Positions 30,111 through 38,524 of a DNA stretch of 64,000 nucleotides are shown here, in pieces. The notes below the pieces were generated by a model that worked only from the letters and a program-made list of their open reading frames with translations, did no database searches and was not told the origin of the DNA. How positions within the stretch are numbered: the first letter of the stretch is position 1; each line of letters opens with the position of its first letter. The position numbers and the translations under genes are program-made. Source of the DNA: Clostridiales bacterium UBA3678 (GTDB lineage Bacteria > Bacillota > Clostridia > TANB77 > CAG-508); the NCBI GenBank assembly GCA_002372935.1, contig DFJF01000006.1, forward strand, positions 27,298 to 91,297. The letters are read 5' to 3'.

Positions 30111-30935
30111 ATGGAAAATGCATCAAAAGCATTAATTATTGCAGGAGGAATCCTACTTACTATGGCAATAGTTGGATTAGTTATTTTTGCATGGAATAGA
30201 TTTTCGGATTATTATAAAAATGATGATAATTTAGCTGAAATAGATGATCTTACAAAATTTAATTTACAATTTACAAACTATCAAAGAGATGATATTCATG
30301 GTTATGAACTAGTTTCTCTTGCAAATAAGGTTTTTGACTATAACACACGTAGATCAAATGCAATAGGAAACAAAAGTAATGAATGGTATAATGCTATAAC
30401 GATGACTATTGATTTTAAAGGTATGCAAAATAAATTTAGATATAGCAATGATCTTACATCAAGAGAGTTATTATTTAAAAATGGTATATATTCCAATAAT
30501 GGAATTGATAACTTTATACATACGGCAACAGGCATTGAGGAAGTATATGGAGGAGCTGATACAGCAACGAAACTTGCCAAAAGTATTGATTCACTAATAT
30601 TAACACAAGATCAAATTGATTATAACCAAAATTACAAAAAAATGTCACCGGCTAACTCAAAATGGAAAGCGGTTCAAGATTATATTTCTATATCTAAGGA
30701 TAAATCTATATTAGGTGGCAAAAAAATAAATGAAACTATAAGTGAATATGAAATAAATAATATATATTCTAATATGCAAAGAAAATTAACAAATGATGCT
30801 AGTATTATGAAATATTATGAATATTATCAATTTAAAAGAGGAATTTTCAAATGTACTAGTACTGACATAACTTATGACCAATCTACAGGCCGTGTTTCAA
30901 CAATTAAATTTACATTTACAGGAAAGATTGAATAA
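30111..30935 (+). CDS. MENASKA-family candidate pilin, long member
   Basis: 274 residues. It starts MENASKALIIAGG followed by one hydrophobic helix (to about residue 28) and an extracellular part. It shares with its neighbours the core DLTKFNLQFTNY...ELVSLANKV and the C-terminal YDQSTGRVSTI hairpin; the extra 130 residues between are unique to it. A hydrophobic N-terminus right after four to six polar residues resembles pilins, but no prepilin cleavage Gly is at the usual place. Role as pilus subunit is inferred from the locus. GGGGGATAACTT precedes the ATG. Confidence 0.6.
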   Translation: MENASKALIIAGGILLTMAIVGLVIFAWNRFSDYYKNDDNLAEIDDLTKFNLQFTNYQRDDIHGYELVSLANKVFDYNTRRSNAIGNKSNEWYNAITMTIDFKGMQNKFRYSNDLTSRELLFKNGIYSNNGIDNFIHTATGIEEVYGGADTATKLAKSIDSLILTQDQIDYNQNYKKMSPANSKWKAVQDYISISKDKSILGGKKINETISEYEINNIYSNMQRKLTNDASIMKYYEYYQFKRGIFKCTSTDITYDQSTGRVSTIKFTFTGKIE

Positions 30936-30946
30936 AGGAGTAGAAT

Positions 30947-31366
30947 ATGGAAAATGCATCAAAAGCAATCTTAATTGCAGGAGGAGTATTATTAATGATA
31001 ATGGCTTTTTCATTTGCAATGTATTTATTTAGAGGCATAGGAGAATCTACATCAGAATATTATGAACAGCTTGAACAATCAGATATTGATCAGTTTAACC
31101 AGAAATTTACCAAATATGAAAGAAAAAATGATTTAACAATTCAAGATGTAGTTTCAATAGTAAATTTAGCTAAAGACAACAACCAAGCTGAAAAAATGCC
31201 TGTAAAAGTTAAAGTTACATTAGGAACAAATGAATTGCAAAACAAAAGTGAAAATGATTTGAACAGTTTATTAGCTGAAAATGCTGATCCTAATATTCGT
31301 TTTAAATGTACAAGAATAGAATATACAAATCAATTGGTAAGTAAAGTAGAAATACAATATAACTAA
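30947..31366 (+). CDS. MENASKA-family candidate pilin
   Basis: 139 residues: MENASKAILIAGGVLL plus one membrane helix, core SDIDQFNQKFTKYER...QDVVSIVNLA, C-terminal RIEYTNQLVSKVEIQY. 11 bp after the preceding paralog with AAAGGAGTAGAAT before the ATG, hence cotranscribed. Not recognised beyond this family. Confidence 0.6.
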   Translation: MENASKAILIAGGVLLMIMAFSFAMYLFRGIGESTSEYYEQLEQSDIDQFNQKFTKYERKNDLTIQDVVSIVNLAKDNNQAEKMPVKVKVTLGTNELQNKSENDLNSLLAENADPNIRFKCTRIEYTNQLVSKVEIQYN

Positions 31367-31370
31367 ATTG

Positions 31371-31399
31371 TTGACAATTTGAATTCTAAATGTTATTAT
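31371..31399 (+). promoter_or_regulatory. Strong internal promoter in the pilin cluster
   Basis: A perfect TTGACA at 31371-31376, 17 bp, TATTAT at 31394-31399. Transcription would begin near 31406, 17 bases before the ATG of the next gene. Confidence 0.6.
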
Positions 31400-31422
31400 A
31401 ATATATGAGTTAAGAGGATTTT

Positions 31423-31860
31423 ATGAAAAAAACAATAGTATTTATTATTAGTACTGTAATGATTATTTGTGTAATAACTGTTTCGAAATTTTATGAATTA
31501 AGAGATAGAAAATTGCAAATTGATGATTTTAATTTAAAATACGAAAAATATTTAGACAAAGAAATTACAGGAAGAGAAATAGCTACAATAATAAATCAGG
31601 CAGTAGATGACAATGAACAAAATTATATAACCAAAGATAAAAATGGAAAATATATTCAAGATGATGAAAAATCAATAAATATAGAAGTTAAAATTACGGA
31701 ATTTAAAGAAGAACAAATATACGAAATGGAAAAGCTTTATAATGGAGGAATGGATGAGTTTGTCAAATACTATGGTTCAATAAATTTTAAGTGCGTACAA
31801 ATCAGATATAATTCTAAAGGAAGAGTAAAATACATGTTATTTGAACAAATTCTGTCATAA
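31423..31860 (+). CDS. Diverged paralog of the MENASKA family
   Basis: 145 residues. The N-terminus is an ordinary signal anchor (MKKTIVFIISTVMIICVITV) and lacks the MENASKA start, but the soluble part keeps the family core LQIDDFNLKYEKYLDKEITGREIATIINQA and the C-terminal YNSKGRVKYM. It has its own consensus promoter 24 bp upstream. It may be a minor or regulatory subunit; function unknown. Confidence 0.55.
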   Translation: MKKTIVFIISTVMIICVITVSKFYELRDRKLQIDDFNLKYEKYLDKEITGREIATIINQAVDDNEQNYITKDKNGKYIQDDEKSINIEVKITEFKEEQIYEMEKLYNGGMDEFVKYYGSINFKCVQIRYNSKGRVKYMLFEQILS

Positions 31861-31941
31861 AAAGTTATTAATGTTACAAATTTATTATTTCATATGATAA
31901 ATTATTGTAAAATACATATAAAAATAAAGGAGGAATTTATT

Positions 31942-32382
31942 ATGGAGAACGCTTCAAAAGCATTAATTATAGCAGGAGCAATTTTATTAGCAATAGTACT
32001 TATATCTTTGGGATTGGTAGTTGTACAAAGAACCAGAAATACAATAGGAAATGCAAATGTTGATCAACAAGAAATTACTTCATTTAACAATCAATTTGAA
32101 AGCTATATTGGAGCAAACAAAACTGCATCTCAAGTTATATCTTTAGCACAAGCTGTACAAGCTTCAAATGTTTCTGAACAATCAAATGGAACTAAAAGAT
32201 ATATAGAATTTAAGTCAAATGCTACATTAAACGGAACTGCTGATGGAACAACATCTAAAGCTGCAACACCACCTGCTGTTCCAATTGGTTCAGTTTCTCA
32301 ATTATCAAGTGCTGTAAGATATACAATTACTATACAATATGACAAAGCTACAGGTTATGTATGTGCAGTAGCATATAAATAG
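31942..32382 (+). CDS. MENASKA-family candidate pilin
   Basis: 146 residues: MENASKALIIAGAILLAIV then helix, core QEITSFNNQFESYIGANKTASQVISLAQA, an Ala/Thr/Pro-rich stretch near residues 95-112, and the C-terminal YDKATGYVCAVAYK. The ATG at 31942 follows AAAGGAGGAATTTATT. It is one of two members (with the next gene) closest to each other. Confidence 0.62.
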   Translation: MENASKALIIAGAILLAIVLISLGLVVVQRTRNTIGNANVDQQEITSFNNQFESYIGANKTASQVISLAQAVQASNVSEQSNGTKRYIEFKSNATLNGTADGTTSKAATPPAVPIGSVSQLSSAVRYTITIQYDKATGYVCAVAYK

Positions 32383-32401
32383 ATAAGTATTTGAAAGGAG
32401 A

Positions 32402-32443
32402 TATACAAGTTAAATGCATAAATATATGCATTTAACCTGTATA
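32402..32443 (+). promoter_or_regulatory. Hairpin between ribosome site and start codon
   Basis: A near-perfect palindrome (one A/C mismatch, 19 paired positions on each arm counting the end pairs, loop AATA) lies between GAAAGGAG (32393-32400) and the ATG at 32454. The straight distance is 53 bases; without the hairpin it is 11. The right arm also contains TATAAT (32440-32445), so a near-leaderless transcript is another possibility. Confidence 0.75.
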
Positions 32444-32453
32444 ATATCAAAAT

Positions 32454-32879
32454 ATGGAAAATGCGTCAAAAGCTTTAATAATGGCAGGAGCTGTATTAAT
32501 TGCAATAATGTTGGTTTCATTAGGGGTTGTGGTGTTCAAGAATTTTTCTGGTTCTGTTCAAAGAAACACCAGTTTATCAAAACAAGAAATAGAATCTTTT
32601 AATAATAAAATAACACCTTATTTGGGAAAGAATATATCAGGCTCTCAGGTAAATGCATTAATACAAACAGCAATATCAATAAATTATAAAGAGATACAAG
32701 AAAATGGAGATACAGGCAATTTTATTACAATAACTGGAAATGGTAATACTTATGTAAGTGTAACAGGAACTACTGTTACAAGTAATAAAGTAACAACAGG
32801 GGTATATTATAGTGTTGTTGGAAATTATAATCAGGCTACAGGGTTGATTAATAGTATAACAGTAACTCGAAATACATAA
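32454..32879 (+). CDS. MENASKA-family candidate pilin behind a hairpin leader
   Basis: 141 residues: MENASKALIMAGAVLIAIM then helix, core QEIESFNNKITPYLGKNISGSQVNALIQTA, and the C-terminal YNQATGLINSITVTRN. The start is certain from family alignment although no ribosome site is within 50 bases of it in linear sequence; the site is separated by the hairpin at 32402-32443. A 62-codon frame from an ATG inside the hairpin overlaps it and looks non-coding. Confidence 0.62.
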   Translation: MENASKALIMAGAVLIAIMLVSLGVVVFKNFSGSVQRNTSLSKQEIESFNNKITPYLGKNISGSQVNALIQTAISINYKEIQENGDTGNFITITGNGNTYVSVTGTTVTSNKVTTGVYYSVVGNYNQATGLINSITVTRNT

Positions 32880-32897
32880 AGAAAGGATGATATAGTT

Positions 32898-33539
32898 ATG
32901 GAAAATGTATCAGATGCAATAATTTTAGCTGGTTCTGTTTTGTTATTAATTATAGCACTTTCTATAAGTATATCATCCTTAACCAACCTAAAGACCCAGA
33001 CTCAAAATATATTGGATTCAAGAGATCAGGTTGTTATGGCACAAGATACAAGTGGTAAGTACATAAATTATATTACAACAGGCTCAAATCAGGATGTTAG
33101 AAGTGTTGGGGTAGAAACAATAATTTCAGAGTTAAGACGAATGAGAAAAGAAAGTTTCACAATATATATTGCACCAATAGAAAATATATTTTTTAGTAAT
33201 TTGCAGTTTAATAATAAGCTATTAACAACTTTAAATGAAACGCAATATTACACAGATGAAAATAATCAAAAACAGATTTTAATAAATAATAGTTCTCAAA
33301 TTATAAAATTATCAATGACAGATCAAGATATTATTTTCTATTCAGATTTAAGAGATGAAACTACGGGACAAGTTAGAAAAATACAAGAATTAAATAAAGA
33401 TTTAGTTTCTGAATTATATAAAATATTTAACAATAAAAAATTTAAAGAATACATAGGAATATACCAAGAAAAAACATCTAAAGGTGTTTCAGATGCTAAT
33501 AAAAAAACAAATAAGATTATAACATTTATTCAACAATAA
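32898..33539 (+). CDS. Membrane-anchored protein of the pilin cluster
   Basis: 213 residues. Starts MENVSDAIILAGSVLLLIIALS, clearly related to the MENASKA start, but the soluble part (TNLKTQTQNILDSRDQVVMAQ..., ending KKTNKIITFIQQ) lacks the FN-core of the neighbours. AAAGGATGATATAGTT precedes the ATG. Probably a further subunit or tip-related protein of the same machine. Confidence 0.55.
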   Translation: MENVSDAIILAGSVLLLIIALSISISSLTNLKTQTQNILDSRDQVVMAQDTSGKYINYITTGSNQDVRSVGVETIISELRRMRKESFTIYIAPIENIFFSNLQFNNKLLTTLNETQYYTDENNQKQILINNSSQIIKLSMTDQDIIFYSDLRDETTGQVRKIQELNKDLVSELYKIFNNKKFKEYIGIYQEKTSKGVSDANKKTNKIITFIQQ

Positions 33540-33603
33540 ACAACATAGAAAGAAACAGTGGAATAATAATTTTAAGTAATATAAAAAAAGGGAGGAATAA
33601 AAA

Positions 33604-34125
33604 ATGGGAGATTCAGCAATGGTTATTGTAGCAATATTTTTAGCTGCAATTTTAATGTTTGTATTTCCACTAATGACAATGGCAAATAAGAAAGATGATG
33701 TATCAGTTTTAGAAGCTCAGAAAGCAACAACAGAGTTTGTTGATAAAATAAAAACTACTGGAATTATTACGCAAAGTGATTATGATAATTTTACTACTGC
33801 CTTAGCTGCAACTGGAAATACATTTGATATTAATATTGAAGTACAAAAACTTGATGAAAATCCAGCTAAAAAAGAAACATCAATATACACAACAATAGGA
33901 GACAATGTATATTATACTATATATACTACACAGATTCTTGACACCATCAAAGATAGTAATTTAGCACTAAATGAAGGAGATATTGTTTCTGTTAGTGTAG
34001 AAAATACAAATGTTACAATTGGACAAGAATTAAGAAACTTTTTATATAGAGTTACAGGAAATAAATCAGGCACAGTTACTGCATCAGATTCAGGAATTGT
34101 AACTACAAATGGAAGTGCAAATTAG
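33604..34125 (+). CDS. TadE-like or pilin-like membrane-anchored protein
   Basis: 173 residues: a short MGDSAMVIVAIFLAAILMFVFP anchor, then an extracellular region with TMANKKDDVSVLEAQKATTEFVDKI, reminiscent of pseudopilin-type proteins of Tad loci. The C-terminus is Ser/Thr/Gly-rich. GGGAGGAATAAAAA precedes the ATG; a strong terminator follows, so this is the last gene of the main operon. Confidence 0.5.
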   Translation: MGDSAMVIVAIFLAAILMFVFPLMTMANKKDDVSVLEAQKATTEFVDKIKTTGIITQSDYDNFTTALAATGNTFDINIEVQKLDENPAKKETSIYTTIGDNVYYTIYTTQILDTIKDSNLALNEGDIVSVSVENTNVTIGQELRNFLYRVTGNKSGTVTASDSGIVTTNGSAN

Positions 34126-34134
34126 ATTTGAATT

Positions 34135-34162
34135 AGCTTGTAATTTTATTACAAGCTTTTTT
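34135..34162 (+). terminator. Intrinsic terminator of the Tad-like operon
   Basis: A perfect 10-bp stem AGCTTGTAAT/ATTACAAGCT with loop TTT and a T-run. Confidence 0.88.
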
Positions 34163-34188
34163 AAACATATTTAAAACTCTTATAAATG

Positions 34189-34209
34189 CAGTTTGATTGA
34201 TTCAAACTG
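34189..34209 (+). promoter_or_regulatory. Palindrome upstream of the large surface protein gene
   Basis: CAGTTTGA/TCAAACTG around TTGAT, 43 bp before the start codon at 34253. It could be an operator or a leader hairpin; it lacks the long T-run of a terminator. Confidence 0.4.
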
Positions 34210-34252
34210 TATATATAAAAGCTTTAGATTAAATTTGAAAGGAAATAAACAT

Positions 34253-35983
34253 ATGAAATTACAGTATTTAACAGTTATATTTATTCTAATAATAATGCCA
34301 ATAATAATTGTATATTCAACATATTTAGACACACAAGTTTCAATTATTAGACAGGAAGCAAGTTATGATTCTAGTTTATATAATTCAACTTATGATGCAA
34401 TTAAATCTTTCCAAATAAATGCTATAAATACTACATTATATACACCAGAGACAAGAGTAAATATAATTACAGCATCAGCTAATACATTTTTCAATTCTTT
34501 ATCTACTGCATTAAAGTATCAAGGAAACAAGTCAGATGTAATGAAAGAATATGTTCCAGCTGTTGTTTTTACAATGTATGATGGATATTATATATACTCA
34601 CCATTTATTAATACCCTAACTGGTGTACAAGATTATCCTGATAATGATCAAAACCCTGCTCATCAAAATCAAGATGAAGTTGATGATAAATATGCAGATG
34701 ACAAAGTATATAATGGATTAAAACCATATGTTTCTTATACTGTAAAATATCTAGTAAATAGAAATATTTATTATATAACATATACAATGGATAATTATAT
34801 TTCTGTCGATAAATTTGATAGCAGTAATAATTATGATCATAGAGAAGGATATTTGGTAAGTGGAATAAGAAAATCAGGTGAATCTTACAAATATGATAAT
34901 GTTACATTTAATAAAAGCGACTCAGAAGCTTTATCAGAATACTTATATTTAAGTGATACTGAAAAAGGAATATACTATTACGCAACTATTGATGGTACAA
35001 AATATTATTATGAGGGTAATAATACTCATAGCAGGAATGTAAACCAGTGTGGTGAAAATGATAAAATTTTTTATATAAATAATTCAGGTACAAAAACATA
35101 TCAAGTTCAAGAATATAAAAATAACAAGGAAAGATTTACATTATATTATAATAGAATATTTAACAATAATAGTGCATATTGGTATTATGCAAAGGCTTAT
35201 GAATTTACAGAGTGGGTAAGAAGTAATTTATCAGGATTGACAATTTCTAATATAGATAAAACAAACTCAAGTTATTTAAATTATGATTTCGCTAATGTTG
35301 GAAATATATTTGATGGTACAATTCAATATTCAAATTCAAATTTTAATCAGCATAGAAAAGATGTAATAAGAGCAGTAATATCAACAAATTTATCAACAGC
35401 AATTCAAGGATTCAGAAGATTTTCAAACTCTAATGAACAATTTTTAATGCCAATGATTTCTGATGATAATTGGGAATTACTTGAAAATAATATATGTGTT
35501 GCAACATTTTTGCAAGGATTGAAGTTTGGAAATAAAACATACAACAGTTATGCAGTTGTACCAAATAATTATAACAAAGAATATGTTGATGAAAATGATA
35601 TATATTTATTAACCACGAATTATGAGTTTGCAAAAGTAAATAATACAGCAGTTAATAATTCAAATCTAGCAAAAAATTTAAAGTATCAGCCAGGAGTTTT
35701 AAAAATAAATATAAAAACAAGAAGAAGTTCAAATGGATATTATAACCCATTAAGTTATTATGATACTTCGGGTAAATTACAGCCATATTTAGGAGATTAC
35801 ACAAGTATATATGGAAGTAGTGGAACAGCTGATGTTAGTACAATAGATATGTATAGATATGTTGAAAGATTATCAGATGTAACAAAAAAACAAGTATATT
35901 ATACTGCTCTTGCAAGAGAGAGAGAAAGTTCATATAAATTTATAAATGATAATGCTGATGATGTATTAAAAAATGAACAATAA
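34253..35983 (+). CDS. Large signal-anchored surface protein of the Tad-like locus
   Basis: About 576 residues: an N-terminal membrane anchor at about 6-25 (LTVIFILIIMPIIIVYSTYL), then a Tyr/Asn/Ser-rich extracellular chain with blocks such as VVFTMYDGYYIYSPF and PMISDDNWELL. No known domain is recognised. The anchor followed by QVSIIRQEASYDSSLYNSTYDAI resembles TadG/TadE-like pseudopilins, so a tip or adhesin role is possible. ATG 34253 follows GAAAGGAAATAAACAT. It sits between two terminators and may be its own unit or depend on read-through. Confidence 0.5.
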   Translation: MKLQYLTVIFILIIMPIIIVYSTYLDTQVSIIRQEASYDSSLYNSTYDAIKSFQINAINTTLYTPETRVNIITASANTFFNSLSTALKYQGNKSDVMKEYVPAVVFTMYDGYYIYSPFINTLTGVQDYPDNDQNPAHQNQDEVDDKYADDKVYNGLKPYVSYTVKYLVNRNIYYITYTMDNYISVDKFDSSNNYDHREGYLVSGIRKSGESYKYDNVTFNKSDSEALSEYLYLSDTEKGIYYYATIDGTKYYYEGNNTHSRNVNQCGENDKIFYINNSGTKTYQVQEYKNNKERFTLYYNRIFNNNSAYWYYAKAYEFTEWVRSNLSGLTISNIDKTNSSYLNYDFANVGNIFDGTIQYSNSNFNQHRKDVIRAVISTNLSTAIQGFRRFSNSNEQFLMPMISDDNWELLENNICVATFLQGLKFGNKTYNSYAVVPNNYNKEYVDENDIYLLTTNYEFAKVNNTAVNNSNLAKNLKYQPGVLKINIKTRRSSNGYYNPLSYYDTSGKLQPYLGDYTSIYGSSGTADVSTIDMYRYVERLSDVTKKQVYYTALARERESSYKFINDNADDVLKNEQ

Positions 35984-35986
35984 ATG

Positions 35987-36022
35987 AAAACCTTTGAAGA
36001 TTATATATCTACAAAGGTTTTT
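35987..36022 (+). terminator. Intrinsic terminator of the surface protein gene
   Basis: AAAACCTTTG/CAAAGGTTTT with inner AGAT/ATCT pairing, followed by T-run TTTTTTG. Confidence 0.85.
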
Positions 36023-36095
36023 TGTTGGTTAAAGTATAAAGCGATGAATTTATAATATTAGGTAAGTGAAAAAACTGTTAAATTTTTAAAAATTG

Positions 36096-36124
36096 TAGAC
36101 AATAATAAAAAAATATGATATATT
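36096..36124 (+). promoter_or_regulatory. Promoter of the 36172 gene
   Basis: TAGACA at 36096-36101, 17 bp, TATATT at 36119-36124, 47 bp before the start codon. Confidence 0.45.
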
Positions 36125-36171
36125 TAAGGCATTAATAGGATAAAAAATAAAATTGAAAGGAAGCGAAAAAG

Positions 36172-38508
36172 TTGCAAAAAAAGAAAGTATCAGCAGAAAC
36201 TACTATAAAAGAAAAAATACAATACTTAGGATTAAATTTTGAGAAAGTTCCAAAGACACTTATTGCAACTGATAAACTAGGGTTTAATTCACTAAAAGGA
36301 TTTGATGAAAAACAATACAAACAATATAAATATGTAAAAGTTAGTGATATTGATATTTTATTAACTCCAAAGCATAGGCTAGATAGCTTAGGAGAGAAGT
36401 ATGATGAGGCATCACCACTATATATGTATTTTGATTCTAAGCATGAAGAAAATGTTCCAAAATATACCACATTTTTAAATATGCTAAAAAAAGTAGAAAT
36501 ATCAGAAGTAGAAAAAATAGCAGAGGAGCAAGAATTATTAGCTAAAGAGATACCATATAGAGTAAAATATAATGGTAATTATTTATGGCAAGTATATTAT
36601 TCAGAAACTGCAGAAAGATATTTTATGCTTGTACCTACAGAGGATACAGATTACTCTACTTTTTTTTATCTACTAAAAAAGAAAATAGAAAACAAAAAAA
36701 ATGAGAAAATTTTTATACCAATAAGCTATTTGGATTATTCTGGAGATATATTAACTAGATCAGAAATAAAAGATTTAGAAAACTATTTATGGCTATTTAC
36801 AAAAGATTATCCAAATATTTATGAGGTATATAATTCAAGACAAAAACAAACATTGCAAATAATAGGAGAGACTGAAGTTTATGGCAAAATAAAATCATTA
36901 TATAAAATGGTTTATAGTGATAAAAAAGATGCAATAAAATATTACAAGTTACTAAAAGCATTATTTATACTCCAAGTAGAATTACCACATTACTTTGAAC
37001 TTATTCCAAGAGTGAATAAAAAAGGTGAGTTAGAGCTCTATTTTGAAAAAGAGAAAATAGAATACAATACATTATTAGATTTTGTAAAAAAACAGTATAA
37101 AAAATCAATAGAACAAAAAGAGCAAAATAATAAAGATATATTAGAATTAAAAAGAAAATTAAAAAATCTAAAAAGAGAAGAAACAAAATTAGAACAAGAT
37201 TATGTAGAAAAAGAAAAAATAATTTCAACATATTTAGAGTGTAAAAAGTCATTTTTTGGTAGAGTGAAATATTATTTTAAATATGGAAAATCTGTGAAAA
37301 AGGTAAATAAAAAAGGAAAAGAAAAAAAAGAGGAAAATCAAAATAATGAAGAGCAAAGAATAGAAAAAAAGGAAGTAAAAATCAAAAATTATACATTAGA
37401 TGAATTAATAGTAAGTTTTAAAGAACTTGAAATTACAGAAAATGAAAAGAAAAGTATAGTACAAGATATAAATGCAATAAAATTAAAAAACAAAAATTTG
37501 AAAAAGAAAATTGAAAATGCAACACTATACATTAACGAAATAAACGAGCACAAAAAGAGTATATTTGAATTTTGGAAATATTCAAACAAAGATGAAGTTT
37601 CTGCTTTAGAAGAGGGAGAAGCAGAAGAGGTTAATGTTTCAAAAATTGAAAGGTATTTTGATTTTGATAAAGACTTTGAAAAATTTGGAGAGAGTGTAGA
37701 TAAATCTCAAAGACTTAAATTTACAGATTCAGAGCTTGACAGCAGTTTTGTTGCATCTACTAGTTTAATAGATACAATAAATGAAATCTCTACAAAAAAG
37801 AATTTAAGACTAGATGATTTTAATGAGATACTAGAAAAATTAAAATCAGAAAAAGATTTAAGATCTGATGACGAAGAAGAAAATGAATTCGACATATTAG
37901 GCAGATTTAATGATGATGAGAAAAAAGAAAGAAGTATTGGAAGTAAAATACACAGGGAAACACATAGAAATATATATAATATTTTAGATATAAAAAATGA
38001 TACTACTTCTTTTGAATTTAAAAGAAGCTTTGTAAATATAATAAAAAATCTAAGAAAAGCTTTAAATAAAAACACTCTTGATGAAGATATGTATGTATAT
38101 AAAGCTACAAATTCACCAATAAATTTAAAAGGTTTACAATTACTTTCTTTAAATGAAGAAAAAGAACTAAATGAGTGTTATGAAAAAAACAATATTATAA
38201 CAGAAGAAAGCTTTTTAGATAAAGAAAAAAATGAAATTTACTTGTACAAAATAAAATTAAATAAAGGTATCAATTTTATAGCTATTTCTAATATTGTTTT
38301 ATACAATAATAAAAATATGACTCTACCTGTTGGAATGAATGAGTCAAACAATATTATCGTAAATATGGACGATTTAGAAATAAAAGAAGTAAGTAAAGAA
38401 GAGTTAAATATTAATAGAATTAGAAATGAAAAAGATGATTTTTCAGATTTAATTTTATATGATGTTCAAATTTTAGAATATAATACAAACAAAAAGGATG
38501 AGAATTAG
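36172..38508 (+). CDS. Large cytoplasmic coiled-coil protein, unknown function
   Basis: 778 residues, no signal peptide or membrane helix. It has an N-terminal alpha/beta region (about 1-300), a long Lys/Glu-rich coiled coil (about 305-480, with KKGKEKKEENQNNEEQR), an acidic linker, and a C-terminal domain (about 595-778, YVYKATNSPINLKGLQLLS... LYKIKLNKGINFIAISN). The end vaguely recalls ADP-ribosyltransferase-type folds, but the catalytic STS and ExE motifs are absent, so this is not claimed. Start is TTG, with AAAGGAAGCGAAAAAG upstream. It follows the Tad-like locus and may serve it; nothing in the sequence proves that. Confidence 0.6.
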   Translation: MQKKKVSAETTIKEKIQYLGLNFEKVPKTLIATDKLGFNSLKGFDEKQYKQYKYVKVSDIDILLTPKHRLDSLGEKYDEASPLYMYFDSKHEENVPKYTTFLNMLKKVEISEVEKIAEEQELLAKEIPYRVKYNGNYLWQVYYSETAERYFMLVPTEDTDYSTFFYLLKKKIENKKNEKIFIPISYLDYSGDILTRSEIKDLENYLWLFTKDYPNIYEVYNSRQKQTLQIIGETEVYGKIKSLYKMVYSDKKDAIKYYKLLKALFILQVELPHYFELIPRVNKKGELELYFEKEKIEYNTLLDFVKKQYKKSIEQKEQNNKDILELKRKLKNLKREETKLEQDYVEKEKIISTYLECKKSFFGRVKYYFKYGKSVKKVNKKGKEKKEENQNNEEQRIEKKEVKIKNYTLDELIVSFKELEITENEKKSIVQDINAIKLKNKNLKKKIENATLYINEINEHKKSIFEFWKYSNKDEVSALEEGEAEEVNVSKIERYFDFDKDFEKFGESVDKSQRLKFTDSELDSSFVASTSLIDTINEISTKKNLRLDDFNEILEKLKSEKDLRSDDEEENEFDILGRFNDDEKKERSIGSKIHRETHRNIYNILDIKNDTTSFEFKRSFVNIIKNLRKALNKNTLDEDMYVYKATNSPINLKGLQLLSLNEEKELNECYEKNNIITEESFLDKEKNEIYLYKIKLNKGINFIAISNIVLYNNKNMTLPVGMNESNNIIVNMDDLEIKEVSKEELNINRIRNEKDDFSDLILYDVQILEYNTNKKDEN

Positions 38509-38521
38509 TTCTCATCCTTTT
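38492..38521. terminator. Bidirectional terminator shared with spoVT
   Basis: A perfect 13-bp stem AAAAGGATGAGAA/TTCTCATCCTTTT. The left arm and stop codon of the upstream gene are inside the hairpin, and spoVT ends 4 bp beyond it. Confidence 0.8.
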
Positions 38522-38524
38522 AAG

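Noticed and set aside
32414..32602. 62-codon frame starting inside the hairpin at 32402-32443
   Set aside because: It overlaps the family member at 32454 in another frame, has no homology pattern, and its start lies in the stem.
38000..38508. ADP-ribosyltransferase-like C-terminus in the 36172 protein
   Set aside because: A faint strand pattern (VYKA, LYKIKLNKG) is present but the STS and ExE catalytic motifs are missing.
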